A stretch of 64,000 nucleotides of DNA from Nitrospiraceae bacterium (GTDB lineage Bacteria; Nitrospirota; Nitrospiria; Nitrospirales; Nitrospiraceae). The notes beneath the pieces are model-generated. The model saw nothing but the letters and a program-made list of their open reading frames with translations. It was not told the origin of the DNA and did not search any database. The stretch is from the NCBI GenBank assembly GCA_019637075.1, contig JAHBWI010000004.1, positions 457,968 to 521,967 of the forward strand, read 5' to 3'. The position numbers and the translations under genes are program-made. Positions 57,650-64,000 of the stretch are shown in pieces (within the stretch, counting starts at the first letter, position 1; the number at the start of each line of letters is the position of its first letter).

Positions 57650-58632
57650 CACGCTGCCTTCGCCGGTTGACACGCGCGGTACCATTCGAACGTCCGGCGA
57701 AGTCCTTGCCGCAGGGGCACCTCAGCACGGAACCCCAGCAGTCGGCTGGCCTTGGTCGTATCACAGGCCCTGCGCGGCTGGCCGGCTGGTTTCGAGGCAT
57801 CGAAACGGATGGACATGTTTCGTCCCGATTCCTCCACGACCATATGGGCCAATTCCGCCATCGACACTTCTTCGTCGCTCCCGATATTGATGGGAGCAGG
57901 GTCGGATGCATGTTCCGCCACCGCCATCAACCCGCGCGCAAAGTCGGTCACATACAAGAAGCTTCTTGTCGCGCTGCCGTCTCCCCAGACCGACAAGGGA
58001 TTTTCCCCGGCTTCCACCCGCCGAATAAGCGCGGGAATCACATGGCTTGACGCCTGATCAAAGTTGTCCCGCGGACCATAGGCGTTGAAGGGACGCGCGA
58101 CGCGCACGCAGAGCCCGTGCTCATCGGCATAGGCGGCGCCGACAAACTCCTCCATGCGCTTGGCCCATCCATACCCTTCGTTGGTGGGCTCAGGTCTGTC
58201 GCGAAACCCTTCTGCCTCGGGAGTGGGTACCGTGCAATGGCGGGGATAGACGCAGGCTGAACTGGTGACCAAGAACCGCTCGACCCGCTCGAGTCTGGCC
58301 GCCTCGATGACAGACAGGAAGGCCGTCATGTTGCCCCTGAAAATGGAGGCTGGATGATCCATGTTGTACTGGATCCCCCCGACCCTTGCAGCCAGATGCA
58401 TGACGATCTGCTGGCCGTTCACGGCACGCCGGGCCGTCTCCACATCGGCCAAATCACCGACCACCGTCCGAACGTCCGATCGCACCGCTTCGAGGTACCG
58501 CCAACGCGTCGCCTCAGACGAGGCGGTCGAGGTCACTACCGCTCCTTCATGGACGAGCATTTCCACCAAGTGGCTGCCGATGAAGCCGTTACCACCCGTG
58601 ACGAGCACTGTACGGCCCTGCCAGAATCCCAT
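57649..58632 (-). CDS. NAD(P)-dependent sugar epimerase/reductase, GDP-fucose synthase/ColC-like
   Basis: A 327-residue extended SDR. The dinucleotide motif is VTGGNGFIGSHL; HLAARVGGIQYNMDHPA is the GDP-fucose-synthase type segment; the catalytic set is SSACVYP and YGWAKRM. These enzymes epimerise and reduce GDP-4-keto sugars. Between gmd and the ColD-like gene it fits a colitose-synthase or fucose-synthase role. A GGAGCACC site precedes ATG 58632. Confidence 0.87.
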   Translation of the reverse strand: MGFWQGRTVLVTGGNGFIGSHLVEMLVHEGAVVTSTASSEATRWRYLEAVRSDVRTVVGDLADVETARRAVNGQQIVMHLAARVGGIQYNMDHPASIFRGNMTAFLSVIEAARLERVERFLVTSSACVYPRHCTVPTPEAEGFRDRPEPTNEGYGWAKRMEEFVGAAYADEHGLCVRVARPFNAYGPRDNFDQASSHVIPALIRRVEAGENPLSVWGDGSATRSFLYVTDFARGLMAVAEHASDPAPINIGSDEEVSMAELAHMVVEESGRNMSIRFDASKPAGQPRRACDTTKASRLLGFRAEVPLRQGLRRTFEWYRACQPAKAA

Positions 58633-58662
58633 GGTGCTCCTGCGCTCCGTCCGCCTCGCAAC

Positions 58663-59685
58663 CTACGCCGCCAATGATTCGATCGGCCGCATGCGCCGGC
58701 CCTCCGGCTCGTTCCGCATGGCTCGCACATCGGCATCGACCATAATCTTGACCAGTTCAGTGAACGTGACGCGAGGAGTCCAGCCGAGCTGACTTTTGGC
58801 CTTCGATGCGTCGGCGAGCAAATGAGTGACTTCGGTGGGACGGTAGTAGCGCGGATCCACCACCACATGTTCGCGCCAGTCCAATCCGACATGGTCGAAC
58901 GCCGCCTGCACGAAATCCTTGACGGTTCGCACCTCCCCGGTGCCGATCACAAAGTCGTCGGGACGCTCCTGCTGCAGCATCAGCCACATGGCCTCGACGT
59001 AGTCGGGCGCATAGCCCCAATCACGCTTGGCATCCAGATTTCCAAGATAGAGCTTGTCCTGTTTGCCGGCCAGAATGGCAGCCACGCCCATCGTGATCTT
59101 CCGAGTCACGAAGGTGGGGCCGCGACGCGGACTCTCGTGATTGAACAGGATGCCGTTGCAGGCCCAGAGGTTGTAGCCTTCACGATAGTTGGCAGTCATC
59201 CAATAGGCATACAGTTTGGCCGCGGCATACGGGCTTCTGGGACGAAACGGGGTGAGTTCGCTCTGGGGAGCGGGTGAATCGCCATAGAGTTCGGAACTCG
59301 ACGCCTGGTAGAACCGCGTGGTGATACCGCTGCGGCGAATCGCCTCAAGCAGCCGGGTGACGCCCATGCCGGTCACTTCACCGGTATATTCCGGCATATC
59401 AAAGCTGACCTTCACGTGGGATTGCGCGCCCAGGTTGTAGATCTCATCCGGGCGGATGTTGTACACGACATTCGCTAGTTGCTCGCTGTTGGCCAAATCC
59501 CCGTAATGCAGATGCAGCCGTGCGCCGGCCTCATGCGGATCCTGAAAGAGATGATCGATCCGGCCGGTGTTGAACGTGCTCGCCCGCCGCACGATCCCAT
59601 GGACCTCGTAGCCCTTTCCAAGCAACAGCTCGGCGAGATAGGAACCGTCCTGCCCGGTGATGCCCGTGATGAGTGCCCGCTTCAT
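58663..59685 (-). CDS. gmd: GDP-mannose 4,6-dehydratase
   Basis: A 340-residue Gmd. Motifs: [51 protein letters not shown] and [17 protein letters not shown]. It converts GDP-D-mannose to GDP-4-keto-6-deoxymannose, the branch point to fucose, rhamnose, perosamine and colitose. ATG 59685 overlaps the upstream stop by ATGA after GAGGAGGG. Confidence 0.96.
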   Translation of the reverse strand: MKRALITGITGQDGSYLAELLLGKGYEVHGIVRRASTFNTGRIDHLFQDPHEAGARLHLHYGDLANSEQLANVVYNIRPDEIYNLGAQSHVKVSFDMPEYTGEVTGMGVTRLLEAIRRSGITTRFYQASSSELYGDSPAPQSELTPFRPRSPYAAAKLYAYWMTANYREGYNLWACNGILFNHESPRRGPTFVTRKITMGVAAILAGKQDKLYLGNLDAKRDWGYAPDYVEAMWLMLQQERPDDFVIGTGEVRTVKDFVQAAFDHVGLDWREHVVVDPRYYRPTEVTHLLADASKAKSQLGWTPRVTFTELVKIMVDADVRAMRNEPEGRRMRPIESLAA

Positions 59686-60665
59686 GCCGCCCTCCTCTTC
59701 GCGTCCTGCTCCAGGGCCAAGGTCGCACGCCACCAGTCGACCAGTCGGCGCAAGCCCTGCTCCAACGAAGTTTGGGCCTTGAAACCCAGCATCCGAGCCG
59801 CCTTTTCCGTGGACGCCAAACGCCGCGGCACCGGGTTTACCGCTCGCGGCGGCCCGTGCTCCGGCCTGAGCGAACACCCCATGACACCCAGCAGCTGCCT
59901 GGCCAAGTCATTCAGGCTGGTCTCCACCTCGGTGGCGACGTTGAATACTTCGTCGGTGACCGACGACTTGGCTGCCAGCACGTTGGCGCGCGCGATGTCC
60001 TCGACATAGACGAAATCCATCGTTTGCGTGCCGTCGCCCAGAATGATCGGTGCCTGTCCTTGCGCGATGCGTTCCATCCAGCGGATCAGGACTTCGGTGT
60101 AGGCGCCGTACACGTCCATGCGCGGGCCATACACATTGAAGTAGCGCAGTGCGACGTACGGCAATCCATACATGTCGTTGAAGCTGCGCAACAGCCCCTC
60201 GTTGAAAGCTTTGGCCGCGCCGTACAACGTCCGGTTGTTGTACGGGTGGTGGTGTTCGGTCGTGGGAAACTCCTCGGCCAGTCCGTAGATCGACGCGGAA
60301 GAGGCCGCGACGACTTTCTTGACCCCTGCTTGCACCGCTGCTTCGAGGACATTGAACGTCCCGTCCGCCAGGACTTCGAGAGCCAGCCGTGGCTCCTTGG
60401 CGCATTGCGTGATCCGAATCGCCGCCTGATGAAATACGATCTCGATCCCCTTCATGGCCCGAGCGACCTGGTCCGTATTTCGGATGTCTCCCTCGATCAG
60501 CGTGACCTTGCCATGCTGCATGGCCCAGGCCAGATTCTCGCGACGTCCCCGCGAGAAATTATCGAGCACAACGATTTCTCCGACCCCTTCACGAACCAGG
60601 AGGTCCGCGATGTGGGAGCCGATCAAGCCGGCTCCTCCCGTGATGAGGATTCTTGTGCCCTTCAT
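59682..60665 (-). CDS. NAD-dependent nucleotide-sugar epimerase/dehydratase
   Basis: A 327-residue extended SDR with [37 protein letters not shown] and [12 protein letters not shown]. It resembles GalE/UDP-glucose 4-epimerase and Gne-like enzymes; the exact substrate is not clear. ATG 60665 follows AAGGAG. Fourth in transcription order of the visible island, directly before gmd. Confidence 0.85.
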   Translation of the reverse strand: MKGTRILITGGAGLIGSHIADLLVREGVGEIVVLDNFSRGRRENLAWAMQHGKVTLIEGDIRNTDQVARAMKGIEIVFHQAAIRITQCAKEPRLALEVLADGTFNVLEAAVQAGVKKVVAASSASIYGLAEEFPTTEHHHPYNNRTLYGAAKAFNEGLLRSFNDMYGLPYVALRYFNVYGPRMDVYGAYTEVLIRWMERIAQGQAPIILGDGTQTMDFVYVEDIARANVLAAKSSVTDEVFNVATEVETSLNDLARQLLGVMGCSLRPEHGPPRAVNPVPRRLASTEKAARMLGFKAQTSLEQGLRRLVDWWRATLALEQDAKRRAA

Positions 60666-60678
60666 ACGTTCTCCTTGG

Positions 60679-61770
60679 TCAGGCCGCGTTCCGTCCAATG
60701 GACGCGAGAGGGACGAGATTGCCCTGCGAACCGGTAGCCGGCATCGGAGGCGGAGCATCGGCCACCTTACGTTTGCCCATCACCGCATCCACGGCCAACT
60801 CAAATCCCCACTCCCAGCGCATGCCCATCCAATCGGTGCAGGGACCGCAGAGGTGGTGTGCGTCGGAGAACCGCTTCTCAAGGTGCGCCTTGCGCAGCCG
60901 CGCGTATTCCTCGCTGTGCCACAATTCCCGGATCGAGTGGGTCCCGACCATGCCGATGGCGGTTTTTTCCAGCCAGTCCACGACACAGAACCGAATCGAG
61001 CCGTCGCAACCGATCGTGATCCGCTTCCAGAGCTGCGGGCAGGGCCAGCGCTCCACACCCTTCATCTGATCCACCACCGTGCCCGGCTTGTCCGGTGTGA
61101 GGCCCAGGTTCGAGAGGTATCCGCGAACGATCACCCTGTCGACCAAGGGCGTCCAGTACTTCACGAACTCATCCACCTCGGCCTGGGTAATCTCCGGTTG
61201 CACGATGATGCTCAACATGATCTTCGTCTGAGCCTTCAAGCGATCGCGAAGATAGAGCAGCCGATGGATATTCGACCAGACCCGGTGATAGTCCGCCCCG
61301 ACGCGAATGCGCTCGTAGGAGTCCTTCTTCGCCGCATCCAGACTGATGTCGATCAAATCGATGCCGATTTCCAGCAGCCGTTCCATCATGGTCTTGCGCG
61401 GATGCCGCTTCCCCTGCTCAATCGCCGGGTTGTCCAGCAACATGCCGTTGGTGGTCAGGCCGACCGGCTTGACGCCCTTTGCCTTGGCGTAGGCGGTCTG
61501 ATCCAGGAACTGCGGATGGATCAGGGCCTCCCCGTCCGGCGAATACCGCAACAATGTGATCGGATATCGCGAGATCTCATCAATGGCCTTGGTGTAGATA
61601 TCCCAATCCATATACGTGGCATGGTAATCCGGCCGATCCGGAAACCCTTGCCCTTGCGGGCAATGCACGCAACGCAGGTTACACACGTTGGTGTTCTCCA
61701 ACGTGATGATGGAGGGGAAGTCCTCCGCTGCCGGCGTTGCAAAACTGTAGACGGGACTCGGTGTAGCCAT
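60679..61770 (-). CDS. Radical SAM protein with SPASM-like C-terminus
   Basis: A 363-residue radical SAM enzyme. The cluster motif is CNLRCVHC near residue 28; the C-terminal part has CDGSIRFCVVDW and HHLCGPCTDW, SPASM/Twitch-like cysteines for auxiliary Fe-S clusters. ATG 61770 follows AAGGAG. In glycan islands such enzymes modify sugars or peptides (dehydrogenation, epimerisation). Its target here is unknown; it would need electrons from a ferredoxin or flavodoxin. Confidence 0.9.
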   Translation of the reverse strand: MATPSPVYSFATPAAEDFPSIITLENTNVCNLRCVHCPQGQGFPDRPDYHATYMDWDIYTKAIDEISRYPITLLRYSPDGEALIHPQFLDQTAYAKAKGVKPVGLTTNGMLLDNPAIEQGKRHPRKTMMERLLEIGIDLIDISLDAAKKDSYERIRVGADYHRVWSNIHRLLYLRDRLKAQTKIMLSIIVQPEITQAEVDEFVKYWTPLVDRVIVRGYLSNLGLTPDKPGTVVDQMKGVERWPCPQLWKRITIGCDGSIRFCVVDWLEKTAIGMVGTHSIRELWHSEEYARLRKAHLEKRFSDAHHLCGPCTDWMGMRWEWGFELAVDAVMGKRKVADAPPPMPATGSQGNLVPLASIGRNAA

Positions 61771-61790
61771 GCTTGCGTCTCCTTTTCCAC

Positions 61791-62870
61791 TCATCCTTTG
61801 GCAAACCGTTGCTGTGCGAAGTTTGTTTCGAACACGCCGAACGGCACGACGTAGTGCCACGGGTACTCGCGTTTGATCCCCTCCGGACCCAAGGCCTTGA
61901 TGCGATCAGGCGATCCGAACATCTTGGTGAGGAAGTGATAGGGCCGATCAAGACTGCCCCACTGCCGTTTGTACTCATACACGCCGCAGCGCTTGTTGGC
62001 CGAGGACTGCCAGTTGTAGACGGTCAGCCCCTGTCCCCTGGCCCATTCCATGGAGTAATCGGTGTTCAGAAAATTGGGGGCGGCCTTTTCCCAGGCGCTG
62101 TCGAAGCTCAACATGAAGACGTCCATGACCCGGCGGTGGTAGACGTACAGCCCGCCGGATACGATGGTTCCATCCTTCTTGAGAAGCAGCAATTGCGCCT
62201 TCCCGCGCGGTACCAAGGTATGAAACAGCTGCTCGAACAAGCGCAACTCGAGGGGCGTCGCGCCGATCTCCTGATGGCGCTTCCGATGAATCTGATACCA
62301 GGCCGAGAGGTCCTCGTCCGACTTGCAGAAGCTGATGTCGAAGCCGGCCTTTCGTCCACGGTTGACGTTGTTGCGATGGCCATGGTTGCGGCGTACCGGT
62401 TGATCGAGCGGCACGTATTGCGTGAAGTTTTCAAAGACGAAATCGGGCTGGAGAGTCCGCTCGTACAGGGCCGAATCATCGGCGAACGGGTTCGTGATGA
62501 CGCTCAGCGTCAGACAGCGGTGCTGCTCGGCCAAAGACAATGCCCGCTCGAGCAGGAGTCGATACACCTCGGCCTTGGTGGCGGGTTCAAGGCCAGGCCG
62601 GCACAAGATCCCCCCGAGCGGGCCCGGTTGCGGGACCGATGTGAGGATATTCCCGGCGCTCCCACGATACAGGTACAGCGGGAGTGCGCCGAGATCCCGA
62701 TGCTCATCCGCGCAAAGCAGAAACAGCGGCTCATCCGGCCCCAGCGATCCGATGGCCTCACACCAGGCCATCGACTGTTGGATGCAGGCGTCCGGACACT
62801 CGTCGAAGAGCCGCTCATAGCGCTCGACCAGCGTGCGTTGACTCAGGTCGACATCAAAAACCTGCAGCAT
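61791..62870 (-). CDS. FemAB/GNAT-type acyltransferase
   Basis: A 359-residue protein with two GNAT-like halves: the first (about 30-170) includes LGALPLYLY and the second (about 190-330) KRHQEIGATPL and IVSGGLYVYH, as in the BioF2/FemAB group that transfers amino-acyl or acyl groups to sugars or lipid intermediates. ATG 62870 follows GGAGGG and overlaps the DegT gene by 17 bases. It might acylate the amino sugar made by the aminotransferase. Acyl donor unknown. Confidence 0.78.
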   Translation of the reverse strand: MLQVFDVDLSQRTLVERYERLFDECPDACIQQSMAWCEAIGSLGPDEPLFLLCADEHRDLGALPLYLYRGSAGNILTSVPQPGPLGGILCRPGLEPATKAEVYRLLLERALSLAEQHRCLTLSVITNPFADDSALYERTLQPDFVFENFTQYVPLDQPVRRNHGHRNNVNRGRKAGFDISFCKSDEDLSAWYQIHRKRHQEIGATPLELRLFEQLFHTLVPRGKAQLLLLKKDGTIVSGGLYVYHRRVMDVFMLSFDSAWEKAAPNFLNTDYSMEWARGQGLTVYNWQSSANKRCGVYEYKRQWGSLDRPYHFLTKMFGSPDRIKALGPEGIKREYPWHYVVPFGVFETNFAQQRFAKG

Positions 62871-63987
62871 GGCCCTCCACCGACGTCTGTTCACGCACCA
62901 GGCTCGAGAGGGCCGCGCTCACCTGCGCGACCTGGCCTTCGGGCATCTCGGGGTACAACGGCAACGAGAGCACGGTTGCGGCCGCGGCCTCGGACTCCGG
63001 AAACTGACCGGCGCGATACCCCAACTCTGCGGCCCAAGGCTGAAGATGCACGGGCACCGGATAGTGAATGCCGGTCTGGATCCCCTTCGCTTGCAGCCCA
63101 TCGATGATGGCCTGCCGCTCTTGCACACGAACGACATAGAGGTGGTATACGTGATCGCCGTACCCGGCCTTAGCCACATGCCCGATCGCACCGACCTTCA
63201 AGGAACGGTCATAGGCTGCAGCCAACTTCCGGCGCGCTGCAGTCCACCCTTCAAGCCGTCGCAACTTCACCCGCAACGCCGCTCCCTGCACCGCTTCCAT
63301 GCGATAGTTGAACCCCAACAGCTCGTGGTCGTATTTCCGCTCCGCGCCCCAGTCACGAAGCATGCGCAGTTTCTTCACGTAAGCCGGGTTGGTGGTGGTG
63401 ATGATGCCGCCCTCGCCGCAGGCACCGAGGTTCTTTCCGGGATAGAAACTGAAACAGCCGAGGTCGCCGATGCCCCCGACTCGACGCCCCTTGTATCTGG
63501 TCCCGTGGGCTTGAGCCGCATCCTCGATCACGGCCACTCCACGCGTTTTCGCAACCGCGAGAATGGGATCCAGGTCCGCAGCCTGACCGTAGAGGTGGAC
63601 AGGAATGATCGCTTTGGTCTTCGGGGTCATGGCTCGTGCCAGAAGCGCCGGGTCCATGGTCAGCGTATCGGGCCGTACGTCGACGAATACCGGAATGGCG
63701 CCGGCATAACGAATCGCTGCCACGGTGGCCACGAATGTGAACGGGACCGTGATGACCTCGTCGCCCGGTTGGACTCCTGCCGCCAAGAGCGCGAGATGCA
63801 GGGCGCTGGTTCCAGAATTCACAGCCACGGCCTGGGAGACCTCGGCATATTCCGCAAACTCCCGTTCGAAGGCTGCGACCTCTTGCCCCAAGACATACTG
63901 TCCGCTCTCCAATACCTTCAGGACCGCTTGCTGCAACTCGCCCTGAACCGATCGATATTGGGCCGCCAGGTCGTTGAAGAGAATCAT
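62854..63987 (-). CDS. DegT/DnrJ/EryC1 sugar aminotransferase
   Basis: A 377-residue PLP aminotransferase with the Lys in FYPGKNLGACGEGG, plus VNSGTSALHLALLAAG, HLYGQAADLDPI and GFNYRMEAVQGAAL. It resembles WbpE/QdtB-type 3-amino sugar synthases more than the second DegT of this island. It is the first visible gene of the island; the run probably continues past the right end of the window. Only 13 bases remain after its start. Confidence 0.92.
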   Translation of the reverse strand: MILFNDLAAQYRSVQGELQQAVLKVLESGQYVLGQEVAAFEREFAEYAEVSQAVAVNSGTSALHLALLAAGVQPGDEVITVPFTFVATVAAIRYAGAIPVFVDVRPDTLTMDPALLARAMTPKTKAIIPVHLYGQAADLDPILAVAKTRGVAVIEDAAQAHGTRYKGRRVGGIGDLGCFSFYPGKNLGACGEGGIITTTNPAYVKKLRMLRDWGAERKYDHELLGFNYRMEAVQGAALRVKLRRLEGWTAARRKLAAAYDRSLKVGAIGHVAKAGYGDHVYHLYVVRVQERQAIIDGLQAKGIQTGIHYPVPVHLQPWAAELGYRAGQFPESEAAAATVLSLPLYPEMPEGQVAQVSAALSSLVREQTSVEGHAAGF

Positions 63988-64000
63988 GCCGCCACCCGTA

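Noticed and set aside
1..64000. tRNA, rRNA, CRISPR arrays and IS elements
   Set aside because: I looked through the intergenic gaps on both strands and saw no cloverleaf, repeat-spacer pattern, transposase or terminal inverted repeats.

Overview
This window (about 59% G+C by eye, no rRNA, tRNA, IS element or CRISPR array seen) comes from a flagellated Gram-negative-type bacterium. Support for that is a lipobox lipoprotein, ADP-heptosyltransferase-family enzymes, MotAB, and an E. coli-like CheY/CheZ pair. The mix of FleN, FliD/S/T, two chemotaxis gene sets, a RibBA fusion and a large glycan locus looks to me like Nitrospirota (Nitrospira), but this is an impression, not a database result. Almost everything is on the minus strand; fleN and one small ORF are the exceptions.

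Region 1 (236-10953) is an exopolysaccharide/O-glycan locus: asparagine synthase-like amidotransferase, methyltransferase, three GT4 glycosyltransferases, a Wzx-type flippase, an O-antigen ligase/polymerase-type membrane protein and a Tat-exported glycoside hydrolase-like protein. A 457-bp gene-free stretch with a hairpin and a small lipoprotein gene follow.

Region 2 (11779-26947) has a partner-switching signalling module (REC-PP2C phosphatase, Hpt, REC-HATPase, two STAS proteins) attached to cheB-cheD-cheR-DUF420, then a soluble triple-PAS chemoreceptor, cheW, a ferredoxin, ribBA, cheA, cheY, a receptor-like protein carrying a CheZ-type catalytic motif, and a STAS protein. Two sigma-28-like promoters precede DUF420 and the STAS gene.

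Region 3 (27038-39282) has motB-motA, then the second chemotaxis set: cheW, a c-heme receptor, cheB, another receptor, cheV, cheA, cheZ, cheY, cheR. The CheZ/CheY pair is of the classical enterobacterial type and probably controls the motor directly.

Region 4 (39406-44949) has a small HTH gene divergent from fleN, then a PilZ protein, a FliT-like chaperone, fliS, fliD, flaG and flagellin. A good sigma-28 promoter (45080-45106) lies before flagellin.

Region 5 (45183-63987, continuing beyond the window) is a tightly packed minus-strand glycosylation island directly upstream of flagellin: an unknown protein, two GT9 enzymes, a CgeB-type GT, a 1577-residue four-domain GT, three DegT/ColD-family PLP enzymes, Gmd, a colitose/fucose-synthase-like reductase, an NAD-dependent epimerase, a radical SAM/SPASM protein and a FemAB/GNAT-like acyltransferase. 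I infer that it makes and attaches an unusual, probably dideoxy, sugar chain to flagellin. Many genes overlap by ATGA or TGATG, indicating translational coupling.
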